DNA of 64,000 bases, taken from contig NZ_FPHO01000002.1 in NCBI RefSeq assembly GCF_900117455.1, positions 1,302,001-1,366,000 of the forward strand. The letters run 5' to 3'. The translations under genes and the position numbers were made by a program. Positions 20,111-32,805 of the stretch are shown piece by piece (position 1 is the stretch's first letter; each line of letters starts with the position of its first letter). Under the pieces are notes generated by a model. It saw only the letters and a list, made by a program, of their open reading frames with translations. It did not search any database and was not told where the DNA came from. This stretch comes from Hyphomicrobium sp. CS1GBMeth3 (GTDB taxonomy: Bacteria; Pseudomonadota; Alphaproteobacteria; Rhizobiales; Hyphomicrobiaceae).

Positions 20111-20174
20111 GTCTCGCATTCCTTCCTTCATTATTCGCAGCCCAAGCGGAGAGCCCCGCCCGGCGCGGCATCCT

Positions 20175-20483
20175 CTAGAGCTTGATTTCCACGTCCACGC
20201 CCGCGGCCAAGTCGAGCTTCATCAGCGCGTCGACCGTCTGCGGCGTCGGATCCACGATGTCGAGCATGCGCTTGTGAGTGCGCATCTCGAACTGCTCGCG
20301 GCTCTTCTTGTCGACGTGCGGAGAGCGATTGACGGTAAAGCGCTCGATACGGGTCGGCAGAGGGATCGGACCCCGAACCTCCGCGCCGGTGCGCTTCGCC
20401 GTGTTCACGATCTCACGCGTCGACGCATCGAGAATACGATGGTCGAACGCCTTGAGCCGGATACGGATATTCTGGCCGTTCAT
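20175..20483 (-). CDS. rpsJ: 30S ribosomal protein S10 (NusE)
   Basis: 102 residues, [21 protein letters not shown], standard length. S10 is in the small-subunit head and also acts as NusE in antitermination and transcription-translation coupling with NusG (encoded at 54786). It lies 78 bp downstream of tuf and opens the S10 section. Confidence 0.98.
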   Translation of the reverse strand: MNGQNIRIRLKAFDHRILDASTREIVNTAKRTGAEVRGPIPLPTRIERFTVNRSPHVDKKSREQFEMRTHKRMLDIVDPTPQTVDALMKLDLAAGVDVEIKL

Positions 20484-20561
20484 TGTCTTGACCCGCTAAA
20501 TGAGAGAAGCGCTCGTGTTGTCGGCGTTGCCGCCACCCTCTCGAGCGCCTCTTTTTTTCTG

Positions 20562-21770
<1,209 letters not shown>

Positions 21771-21846
21771 GGGTGGCTCTCCTTAACTCGTCTTTCAATT
21801 GCTGCCGGTTGCTACCGGATCTCCTCGCCTCAGCCGGGGTGCCGGC

Positions 21847-23937
<2,091 letters not shown>

Positions 23938-24006
23938 CTGTCTTTCCCTTTGCGCTTCGGTTGCCTACTCCGCAACCGCGCTTTTCCCTTTGCTCAGCCG
24001 CGCGAT

Positions 24007-24477
24007 TTACCAGCGGTAATGCGAGAACGCCCGGTTGGCGTCCGCCATCTTGTGCGTGTCTTCGCGCTTCTTGACGGCCGTGCCACGGTTGGCGGCGGCG
24101 TCCAGCAGCTCGCCCGACAGGCGCTCAACCATCGTGTTCTCGTTGCGCGCACGGGCTGCAGTGATGATCCAGCGGATGGCGAGAGCCTGACGGCGCTCAG
24201 TGCGAACTTCGACCGGAACCTGGTACGTGGCGCCGCCGACGCGACGCGAGCGAACCTCGACCGCCGGCATGACGTTGTCCAGCGCCTGATGGAACATGGC
24301 GACCGGATCGGACTTCGCCTTGCTCTCCATACGCTCCAGCGCGCCGTACACGATGCGCTCGGCGACCGACTTCTTACCGTCGGACATGACGGCGTTCATG
24401 AACTTGGTCAGCACCAGATCAGAATACTTCGGATCCGGATTGACTTCGCGCTTTTCTGCACTGTGACGACGGGACAT
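24007..24477 (-). CDS. rpsG: 30S ribosomal protein S7
   Basis: 156 residues, [28 protein letters not shown], with the beta-hairpin [11 protein letters not shown] that reaches the E site. It is a primary assembly protein of the small-subunit head and, in enteric bacteria, the repressor of the str operon. It lies 119 bp after rpsL. Confidence 0.98.
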   Translation of the reverse strand: MSRRHSAEKREVNPDPKYSDLVLTKFMNAVMSDGKKSVAERIVYGALERMESKAKSDPVAMFHQALDNVMPAVEVRSRRVGGATYQVPVEVRTERRQALAIRWIITAARARNENTMVERLSGELLDAAANRGTAVKKREDTHKMADANRAFSHYRW

Positions 24478-24596
24478 GTGTCCTAGTCCTTCGCTTCAAT
24501 CTTAGGGCTCACTCCCGGGCGAGCCGCCTTGGAACTTCGAGATCCCGGATCCTTCCGCTCCTAAGCGGCTCGTCCGGGATACCTCTGGCGAGAAGG

Positions 24597-24968
24597 CTAT
24601 TTCGGCCTCTTCGCACCGTATTTCGAACGACGCTGCTTGCGGTTGGCGACGCCCTGGGTGTCGAGCACGCCGCGCAGGATGTGGTAACGGACGCCGGGCA
24701 AGTCCTTGACGCGGCCACCACGGATCAGGACCACGGAATGCTCCTGAAGGTTGTGGCCCTCGCCCGGAATGTAGCCGATCACCTCGTAGCCGTTGGTCAG
24801 GCGGATCTTGGCGACCTTACGAAGCGCCGAGTTCGGCTTCTTCGGCGTCGTCGTATAGACGCGCGTGCAGACGCCACGCTTCTGAGGGCACGCCTCCATG
24901 TGGCGCGACTTCTCGCGATAGACCTTCGGGCTCCGGGGTTTCCGGATCAGCTGTTGTATCGTCGGCAT
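24597..24968 (-). CDS. rpsL: 30S ribosomal protein S12
   Basis: 123 residues from the ATG at 24968 ([20 protein letters not shown]). It has [19 protein letters not shown] with the lysine equivalent to Lys43, mutations of which give streptomycin resistance, so the allele looks streptomycin-sensitive. S12 monitors decoding at the A site. It opens the str operon behind a promoter about 270 bp upstream. The in-frame region upstream of this ATG is not family-like. Confidence 0.98.
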   Translation of the reverse strand: MPTIQQLIRKPRSPKVYREKSRHMEACPQKRGVCTRVYTTTPKKPNSALRKVAKIRLTNGYEVIGYIPGEGHNLQEHSVVLIRGGRVKDLPGVRYHILRGVLDTQGVANRKQRRSKYGAKRPK

Positions 24969-25486
24969 CAAGCGCCCCGCTTCTGTTCGGCTCCAGACCG
25001 TGTTTCGGCCTGCTTGAGCGCCGCGCGTCCAAATATGAGCGCATGCGCCAAACGAAACCTGCCGAGCCCCGGAGCCCCGGAAGCCTGGCACGGAAAAAAC
25101 CAGAGGATCATCCGGCTTGCCCTTCGGCTTGCCGGCGATCTTGGTCCGAAAATGTCCTCTGCTTTAGGACGGCAGCGTTTAGGCTGAAGCGCAAAAATGC
25201 GCGGAGATGGCCTACCACCTACCGTGAGAGTGGCGTTCCTATAACCATTTGCGGATTCCGGGTCAACACCTTGCGGCTAACGAAATCGCAAAAGTCGGCG
25301 TCGGCGATGGCCTTGCTCAAAAGACCGCGCGCCAGAAGCCGTCGGGAGACCCCGGCAAAGGCTGAACAGACCGCTGTTTATCATAGGAAAGACGTTTTTT
25401 AATCACCTCATTTCCAGTTATGGGGCATGTTCTCGGCTGCGGGGCCGAGGTCCCGTTCTGCGGCGTTCTCTCGGCAGGAGGGCGAG
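24969..25486. other. Intergenic region upstream of rpsL and the M48 protease gene
   Basis: This 518-bp divergent gap has no gene I can support. It holds the str operon promoter at 25238-25266 and therefore an untranslated rpsL leader of roughly 260 nt, long enough for structure-based control. Next to the protease gene only its AGGAGG ribosome-binding site stands out. Confidence 0.6.
25238..25266 (-). promoter_or_regulatory. Sigma-70-type promoter of the str operon
   Basis: On the minus strand TTGACC (25266-25261) and TATAGG (25243-25238) are separated by 17 bp. It reads toward rpsL and is the best promoter match in the gap. Confidence 0.6.
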
Positions 25487-26509
25487 ATGCCCGCTTTCCT
25501 TTATTCGCATGTCCTTTCGGCGAGTCTGACCGGCACGTCGCGGCAGAATCGCGCCCAAGCGGGCCTTCTGCTGCTCGGCTTCGTGGTGCTGGTCGCAGCG
25601 CCCGCGATGTTGCTTTGGAGTGGGACCGGCTTAATTGTCGCGCTGCTGCTTGCGGCCGTCGTCGTCGCGCTCTCGCTGTACGTGCCGGCGGAGGTCGTGA
25701 TGCGGCTCTATCAGGCGACCCCTATCCCACAGGACGACACCCAGCTTTCAAGCCTGATCGATGTTTTGGCCTACCGCGCAGATCTCCCTCGGCGGCCCGA
25801 CCTCTACGTCGTTCCCAGCACGACGCTGAACGCGTTCAGCGTCGGCTCGCGGGAACGGCCTGCAATCGCGGTTACCGAAGGGTTGCTGAGGCGCCTGTCG
25901 CTCCCCGAAACGGCCGGCGTGCTGGCGCACGAGATCGGCCACATCCGCAACAACGACCTTCCCGTGCTGAGGCTGGCGGACGTCGTGACACGGGTGCTGC
26001 AGCCGCTGAGCTATGCCGCACTCGGCTTGGCCGCGTTCAATATCGCGACGTTCGTGACCGGCTGGGATCCGATTTCCTGGTGGGCGGTGCTCCTCCTCTA
26101 CCTCGTGCCCGCACTTTCGAACCTACTGCAGCTTTCCCTCTCCCGGGAGCGCGAATTCGAGGCAGACAGGACCGCCGAGGCGCTGACGGGCGATCGTGAG
26201 GCGCTCGTGTCCGCGCTGCGACGGCTCGAGACCTACACTGGGCATTTCTGGGAGACTGGGCATTTCTGGGAGGATTTGATGCTACCGGTGCCGGCACGCC
26301 GGGTACCGCAGCCGTCGCTGCTGCGCTCGCATCCCGAAGCCGACGAGCGCGTCCGGCAGCTCGCAGTCGAGGCCAGCGGCCCGGCGGGTGATCACGCACC
26401 GGTGCGGCACGCGCCGCTCGTCATCGCCGAGCAGCCCATGTTCTCGCTCGTCGGCTACGGGCCTGGCGACATGCGGCCCCGCTACCGGTGGCCGGGGCTG
26501 TGGTTCTGA
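25487..26509 (+). CDS. M48-family membrane zinc metalloprotease (HtpX-like)
   Basis: 340 residues from the ATG at 25487, which has AGGAGG at ideal spacing. Two hydrophobic segments near residues 25-70 precede the catalytic domain; the zinc-binding HEIGH motif (AGVLAHEIGHIRNNDL) and the later third-ligand region EREFEADRTAEALTG are intact. Another membrane segment lies between them. Such proteases degrade or process membrane proteins, often under envelope stress. An in-frame 18-bp duplication gives TGHFWETGHFWE in the C-terminal part. There is no sign that it is co-regulated with rpsL, from which it diverges. Confidence 0.9.
   Translation: MPAFLYSHVLSASLTGTSRQNRAQAGLLLLGFVVLVAAPAMLLWSGTGLIVALLLAAVVVALSLYVPAEVVMRLYQATPIPQDDTQLSSLIDVLAYRADLPRRPDLYVVPSTTLNAFSVGSRERPAIAVTEGLLRRLSLPETAGVLAHEIGHIRNNDLPVLRLADVVTRVLQPLSYAALGLAAFNIATFVTGWDPISWWAVLLLYLVPALSNLLQLSLSREREFEADRTAEALTGDREALVSALRRLETYTGHFWETGHFWEDLMLPVPARRVPQPSLLRSHPEADERVRQLAVEASGPAGDHAPVRHAPLVIAEQPMFSLVGYGPGDMRPRYRWPGLWF
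26237..26272 (+). repeat. Perfect 18-bp tandem duplication inside the M48 protease gene
   Basis: ACTGGGCATTTCTGGGAG occurs twice head to tail, adding six residues (TGHFWE) in frame. It looks like a recent slippage or recombination event rather than a conserved feature. Confidence 0.9.
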
Positions 26510-26571
26510 CGTTGCCCCTCCCCGCTTTCTGGGGAATCCCTGCGGCGGACGTTGTGAGTTCCCCCTCCCGG

Positions 26572-26591
26572 CCTCCCCCACAAGGGGGAGG
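26572..26591. repeat. Perfect hairpin between the protease gene and meaB
   Basis: CCTCCCCC-ACAA-GGGGGAGG is a perfect 8-bp stem with a 4-nt loop in the 146-bp gap. The surrounding C-rich/G-rich text resembles intergenic palindromic elements common in Rhizobiales genomes. There is no U-tract on the plus strand, so it is not a convincing terminator. Confidence 0.6.
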
Positions 26592-26655
26592 AGAAGTGGC
26601 GGATGTGACGGCGCGAGGGGTTGCCTCCGAGACGGCCTGCGCGTATCAGCCCGGC

Positions 26656-27633
<978 letters not shown>

Positions 27634-27835
27634 GCATTCGAACCGCTTAACGTACATCGCTGCTTAATGCGCACATCACGCACGCCTGCTGCAGATGTGA
27701 ATACAGTCTGTCTACACATCGAATTTGAATCTCTAAGCGTCACGCAGACGTTAAAGAAGGAAAATAACAGAGCCCCTCTATGCGTACTCGGGCGGTCGTG
27801 AATCGCCGCCTGAGTTTCAAGTTCAGGGGGGCACA

Positions 27836-30800
27836 ATGTATCTCGTTCTACGCCGCGCAGCTTATGTCGGTCTTCTAGCGGCGCTTTCCACAACGTCCGC
27901 AGCGGCGGCAGATTTCACGGTGCCCGCCGGCACGACAGATCCCGGCACAAAAACCGTCGGCGGCACGGACCAGGGCACGATCGAAAGCGGCGCGACCCTC
28001 GAAACCAGCGGAACCTCGATCACGCAGAGTGGGGCGTCGACCGGCGTCATCATTGACAATTTCGGCACGCTCAGATCCGGCAATCGTGGCATCGACACCA
28101 GCGGCGGAAGCGCCACGCGCACGATCACGCTCAACAATCACGGTGAGATCTCAACGTCCGACGATACGTTCCGCGTGAACACGGATGTCACGAACGGCAC
28201 GATCACGGTGAACAACTTCGGTAGCATGACGTCGGCGTCCGGCCAGATACTCGACTTCGCCTCCATGTCGTCGTCGGCTGCCATCGTCAGCATCGACAAT
28301 TCCGGAACGATGCAGGCGTTCGGTCATGACGCGCTGCGTGTCGGTGGCGGCACGATCGAGATCCGCAATACGGGCAGCATTCTGGCGACAGATTCCGTCA
28401 GCCGCGCCATCAATATGAACTACGGGACGGCCATCGCCTCGTTCACGCTCTACAACGGCGAGGATGGCGTCATCCGCTCGATCGACGATGCGGTTCGGTT
28501 CAGCGATGTGCCGACAGTCGGCCAGATTACGATCGAGAACCACGGCACGATCGAAAGCATCGGCACGGGCGATGACGCGGGCCAAGCTCTGGACCTGAAT
28601 ACCGTTCGCGCGACGGGGATCTCGATCAAGAACTATGGCCTCATCCAGACGCAGGATGCCGACGCTATCCGTCCCGGCCAAGGCGGTGTAGTCGAGAACT
28701 GGGGCACCATCATCGGCCGAGCGGTAGACCCGAATGATTCCTCCGACGGCATCGATTTCCAGGATACGAACGCGGGCGAGGTGATCAATCACGCCGGCGG
28801 CGTCATCGAAGGCGCCCGCCATGGCATCACCGGCAAGCTGCCGACGACCGTCACCAACGAAGCCGGAGGCCTGATCAAAGGCAACAACGGTTCGGGCCTC
28901 AATTTCGATACGCTCGCAGCCGACGGTCCCATGACGGTCATCAACTACGGTGCGATCGTGGGTGTCGCCAATCCCGACGCAGACTACGGCGACGGTGACG
29001 GCGTCGACATCGATGCCATCGGCCACATCTACAATTACGGCATTATCCGCGGCGAGGGCTCGATCGGAACGAAGGAAGGCGACCTTCTCACGGCGACAAG
29101 CGAGGCGATCGCCATCGGTGGCGGCATCATCGTCAATGGTTCGACCGCGTACCGCGATGCCCTGATCAGCGGCGTCGACAACGGCATTCTCGTCGACGAC
29201 AGCGAAACGGGGAATGCTTTCGAAGCCATCGCGATCGCCAACTACGGTCGTATCGAGGGCCTCGATGGCTTCGGCATTCGTATCATCAGCGCGGAAGCCA
29301 ACGTGATCGAGAACTTCGGCACCATCTCGGGCAGCAACGGCGTCGCGGTCGAATTCGGCGTTGGCGACGATCTCTTCGTGCACCACGCTGGCGCGACGGT
29401 GGAAGGATATGTCGATGGCGGCGACGGCAGCGACACGCTCCGGCTCGGCACTGAGACCGGCGCTTTCGACCTTGCGGCTATCGGTGACGCCGCAACCTAC
29501 CGCAACTTCGAAACTTTCGGCATCAGCGGCGTCTGGACGCTTCGTGGCACCACCGCCTTCTCGGGCGAGACGCGTATCGAGGATGCAGCCGCGCTTCTCG
29601 ACGACGCAGGCCTTTCCGGGTCCGACGTGCACGTCGTGGACGGCATGCTTTTGGGCACCGGCACTCTCGGCTCGCTCACCGCGGTCGGCGCCGATATCTC
29701 ACCTGGATCGGCCGATGGCACACCGGGATCTCTCGACGTTGTGGGTGACGTGTCGTTCGATGCTGCTTCCAGCCTAACGATCAACGTCCGAGGCGTTGCC
29801 AGCAGCATCAATTCGGAAGGCGCGATTGCGATCGAAGATGGCGCTTCGTTGATCGTGCAGGGCACGGGCGGGTGCGCACCGTCTGCTCCGTGCACCATCC
29901 TGTCGTCCGTCTACGGCATCACCGGCACCTTCGATGTCGACAACCGGCTGGCGTTTCTCGATGCCAACGTCGACTACATCGGGAACGATGCATTCCTCGA
30001 GCTCGCACGCAACGGCGCGAGCTTCGAGAGCGTGGGCCGGACGCGCAACCAGCGGAGCGTCGGGCGGGCGCTCGACGACAGCGGCTCGGGCTCTCCCCTC
30101 TACGACGAGGCCGTCGGGATGACGGAGGCTGGTGCTCGGCATGCCTTCAATCAGCTTTCGGGCGACACCTACGCGAGCCAAGTTGCAGTCACCGCGCAAG
30201 AGGAAGTGACCTTTGCGGGTCTCCTGCTTGGCCGCCTGCAGGATTTCTCAGGCAAGTCCGGCGCATCCAATAAGGCATCGCCTTATGCACCGCCGTACCG
30301 CCTGATGCCTGCTCCGTCTGACGGCGGGCCGGCGATGGCCTCCGGCGCATGGGCCACCGTGACCGGCCAGAGCATCGACATGGACGGCGACGGCAATGCC
30401 TTCGGTGTCACGTCGCGTAGCGGTGGCGTGGCCGCTGGCTTTGATGCCCGCTGGGAGGCAACACAGCTCGGCATCGCGGCGTCCTTCTCGTCGGGGCGCA
30501 CGCGTACCGACGGGCGCTTCCACGAAATCGAAGGGGACACCGTTCGCATCGCGGCCTATGGCGCAACGCAGCTTGCCGATCTGGTGCTCAAAGGCGGCGT
30601 AAGCGCCGGCTGGACGAGCTACGATTCGGACCGGTGGGTGCAAGTCGGCGGAATCTCGGAGTCGGCGCGTGGCTCCTACGACGGGCACACGACGTCGGCG
30701 TTCGCGGAAGCCAGCTATCCGATCGCGATGCAGGCCTTCAAGCTCGAGCCGTTCGCAGGCCTCATGGTGACCAACGTCGATTCCGACAGCTTCACCGAGC

Positions 30801-31159
30801 GAGGCGCGCCCAGCACCGGCCTGTGGGTTGGGGGGAACGACGAAACCCTGGCCTTCTCCACGCTCGGCCTACGGTTCGCGAGTGTCGTGCATTACGATGG
30901 GGCGGCGCTCATCCCGAAGGCCAACATCGGCTGGCGCCATGCCTTCGACGGCGATCCGATCCGGACCGCGATGCAATTGCCCACAGGCTCGGAATTTTCC
31001 GTCGAGGGCCTGCCGATCGCAGAGGACAGCGTGACTCTCGGCCTCGGCCTCGAGGGAAGGTTCGCTTCCGGCATAACGCTCGGGATCGGCTACCAGGGCG
31101 ACTTCGCGGACGACGCGAGCAGCCATAGCGGTCAAGCGGGCATCCGGGTGCCATTCTGA
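27836..31159 (+). CDS. Type V secretion autotransporter with beta-helical passenger
   Basis: 1107 residues, start supported by AGGGGGG before the ATG at 27836. A signal peptide (MYLVLRRAAYVGLLAALSTTSAAA) is followed by about 550 residues of degenerate repeats built on N-x-G-x-I/L units (for example IDNFGTLRSGNRGID, VNNFGSMTSASGQ), which predict a parallel beta-helix. A linker with a Leu-rich TYASQV..TFAGLLLGRLQDF segment precedes the C-terminal beta-barrel (about residues 825-1107), which ends in Phe as outer-membrane proteins do. The passenger should be exposed on the cell surface; no protease triad or RGD is seen, so adhesion or surface structure is more likely than enzymatic activity. Confidence 0.9.
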   Translation: MYLVLRRAAYVGLLAALSTTSAAAADFTVPAGTTDPGTKTVGGTDQGTIESGATLETSGTSITQSGASTGVIIDNFGTLRSGNRGIDTSGGSATRTITLNNHGEISTSDDTFRVNTDVTNGTITVNNFGSMTSASGQILDFASMSSSAAIVSIDNSGTMQAFGHDALRVGGGTIEIRNTGSILATDSVSRAINMNYGTAIASFTLYNGEDGVIRSIDDAVRFSDVPTVGQITIENHGTIESIGTGDDAGQALDLNTVRATGISIKNYGLIQTQDADAIRPGQGGVVENWGTIIGRAVDPNDSSDGIDFQDTNAGEVINHAGGVIEGARHGITGKLPTTVTNEAGGLIKGNNGSGLNFDTLAADGPMTVINYGAIVGVANPDADYGDGDGVDIDAIGHIYNYGIIRGEGSIGTKEGDLLTATSEAIAIGGGIIVNGSTAYRDALISGVDNGILVDDSETGNAFEAIAIANYGRIEGLDGFGIRIISAEANVIENFGTISGSNGVAVEFGVGDDLFVHHAGATVEGYVDGGDGSDTLRLGTETGAFDLAAIGDAATYRNFETFGISGVWTLRGTTAFSGETRIEDAAALLDDAGLSGSDVHVVDGMLLGTGTLGSLTAVGADISPGSADGTPGSLDVVGDVSFDAASSLTINVRGVASSINSEGAIAIEDGASLIVQGTGGCAPSAPCTILSSVYGITGTFDVDNRLAFLDANVDYIGNDAFLELARNGASFESVGRTRNQRSVGRALDDSGSGSPLYDEAVGMTEAGARHAFNQLSGDTYASQVAVTAQEEVTFAGLLLGRLQDFSGKSGASNKASPYAPPYRLMPAPSDGGPAMASGAWATVTGQSIDMDGDGNAFGVTSRSGGVAAGFDARWEATQLGIAASFSSGRTRTDGRFHEIEGDTVRIAAYGATQLADLVLKGGVSAGWTSYDSDRWVQVGGISESARGSYDGHTTSAFAEASYPIAMQAFKLEPFAGLMVTNVDSDSFTERGAPSTGLWVGGNDETLAFSTLGLRFASVVHYDGAALIPKANIGWRHAFDGDPIRTAMQLPTGSEFSVEGLPIAEDSVTLGLGLEGRFASGITLGIGYQGDFADDASSHSGQAGIRVPF

Positions 31160-31186
31160 GGCCCGAGGTTCTTTCCGCTCAGGGGG

Positions 31187-31209
31187 CGTCGGCCGCTCGA
31201 CGGCCGGCG
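31187..31209. terminator. GC-rich hairpin between convergent autotransporter and phosphatase genes
   Basis: Arms CGTCGGCCG and CGGCCGGCG (one mismatch) flank a 5-nt loop in the 55-bp gap between two stop codons. Its place suggests a shared terminator, but neither strand has a U-tract. Confidence 0.4.
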
Positions 31210-31214
31210 CAGTC

Positions 31215-32174
31215 CTATTCCAGCACTGCGCGGAGCAGCCAGCCGATCAGGAACATCAGGCCCATGCCGACGGCGAGCATCACGCCGTAGCGGCCCGTGA
31301 GCATGGCGGCCGCCTCCCCGCCGCCCGCGCCGTCCCCCGACGGGCCGTCCGTAGCACGCAGGATGCGCGTCGGCCGCTCATCCTCGGCTACGGGAATCGT
31401 GTCTCCCTCGATCTTCAGCGCGATGACTGTGGTGTTGTCCTGCACGGGGTCTTTTTTCGCGAGCACCGCCGCGATCAGACGCTCCGCCATCTGATCCGGC
31501 TCGGACGCGCGATTGGCGTAGACGATATCGCCAATCTCGTCGCCAGAGAGGGTCGCGATGCCATCGCTCGCGACGATCAGCCAATCCGCCGACCTCAGAG
31601 AGTAAGGCTCGGAGCGCAGGTCGCGGATCTCGATCCGCTTGCCGGTCAGCGCCGAGAGCAACGCGTTGCGGTGCGGATTGCGCGCGGCCTCGTCCGCGGA
31701 GATCCGCTTGTTACGCGCCTCGGCATCGAGGAGCGCGCCCAGCGAATGATCGGCATTGAGGCGAAGCACGTCCGGCGCGCGAAAGAGCAGCAGGGCCGAG
31801 TCTCCCACGCTCGCCCAGCGCAGCCCCGTTTCATCAATCGAAGCCGCCACCAGTGTCGAACCCATGCCGCGCAGCTTGGGATCCTCTGCCGCGCGGGCCG
31901 AGATCGCCCAGTTGCCAGCGTCGAGCGCCGCGTCGAGACGCTCGCCGACTGTGCCACCGCACTCCACGAACGCCGCAACGAAAGCGTCACAGGCCACGCG
32001 CGCGGCGACCTCGCCGCCAGCATGGCCGCCCATGCCGTCGGCGACGACCGCTAAGAGACGCGCGCCCTCCCCGATTGACGCTCCAGCCGAAGGCGGCCAG
32101 ATCGCGAAGGCGTCCTCCTGGTCTGATCGCGCGCCAATCGTGGCCCGGGCAGCGCCTGCCACGCGAAAGGTCAT
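31215..32174 (-). CDS. PP2C-type Ser/Thr protein phosphatase with C-terminal membrane anchor
   Basis: 319 residues. The metal-dependent phosphatase motifs are present: RSDQEDAF near the start, ADGMGGHAGG, GMGSTLVAA, VGDSALLLF, VASDGIATL and the C-terminal DNTTVIALK. A linker rich in Gly/Asp leads to a single membrane helix (about residues 298-318), so the catalytic domain faces the cytoplasm. It should remove phosphate from Ser/Thr residues added by the kinase encoded at 34638. It overlaps the upstream FHA gene by 4 bp, indicating one transcript. Confidence 0.92.
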   Translation of the reverse strand: MTFRVAGAARATIGARSDQEDAFAIWPPSAGASIGEGARLLAVVADGMGGHAGGEVAARVACDAFVAAFVECGGTVGERLDAALDAGNWAISARAAEDPKLRGMGSTLVAASIDETGLRWASVGDSALLLFRAPDVLRLNADHSLGALLDAEARNKRISADEAARNPHRNALLSALTGKRIEIRDLRSEPYSLRSADWLIVASDGIATLSGDEIGDIVYANRASEPDQMAERLIAAVLAKKDPVQDNTTVIALKIEGDTIPVAEDERPTRILRATDGPSGDGAGGGEAAAMLTGRYGVMLAVGMGLMFLIGWLLRAVLE

Positions 32175-32746
32175 GCGTCTTCGACCTCGCTCGTCCAGTC
32201 GAAGTCTCGTCCGCAGAAGGCGACGAAGCGGAACGTCGTGTTGCCGATGCGGAAGAGATTACCCGCCTTGAGCTCCGTCGGCACGAGAACGGGCTTGCCG
32301 CCGAGCCGCACGAGGTTTGCTTTGCCGCCGTGCTGAAGATAGAACGTGCGCGTCTCCTCGTCGTAGGTGATGACGGCGTGCTCCTCGCGCGAGATACTTT
32401 CGTCGCCGAAATCGACGGGGATGCGCTGGTTCGGGGCGCGGCCCAGCGCATTCATGCCGACGTAGACGGGCCGATAGGCGCCGCGTCCCGGCCCTTTGAC
32501 GACGACGATCCAGCCCGCGACGGGCTCGGCGTCGATGCCGGTGTCACGCACAAGAGAGGTTCTGGCCAGCGGCGCGGGCGACAATGCGCGGGCGATGTCG
32601 AAGCTGCCGACCAGCCTCGTTCTGCCAATGACGGCGGCGCCCACCGGAACGGCGGCCGAGGCCGCCTCGGCATGCATGACGAGGCGTGTCCTCCTCGCCT
32701 CCTCGGGATCGCCGTCATCTGGCGGGGCGCGCGGATCACTGCTCAT
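32171..32746 (-). CDS. FHA-domain phosphothreonine-binding protein
   Basis: 191 residues from the ATG at 32746, chosen for its GAGGAG ribosome-binding site. The first 90 residues are low in structure; the FHA domain (about residues 85-185) has the conserved GR, SREEH and downstream Asn expected for binding phosphothreonine peptides. It has no membrane segment, so it probably acts as a soluble adaptor that is itself phosphorylated by, or recruits partners to, the nearby kinase. It lies between the vWA-FHA gene and the phosphatase gene. Confidence 0.85.
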   Translation of the reverse strand: MSSDPRAPPDDGDPEEARRTRLVMHAEAASAAVPVGAAVIGRTRLVGSFDIARALSPAPLARTSLVRDTGIDAEPVAGWIVVVKGPGRGAYRPVYVGMNALGRAPNQRIPVDFGDESISREEHAVITYDEETRTFYLQHGGKANLVRLGGKPVLVPTELKAGNLFRIGNTTFRFVAFCGRDFDWTSEVEDA

Positions 32747-32805
32747 CGTCCGATCTCCTCGATCCACCCATCCCATGACAGACGCAGCACACTCGCTCGA
32801 CCGTG

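Noticed and set aside
28151..29632. Minus-strand open frame of 493 codons inside the autotransporter gene
   Set aside because: The autotransporter has a signal peptide, repeats and a barrel on the plus strand; the reverse frame reflects codon bias in repetitive sequence.
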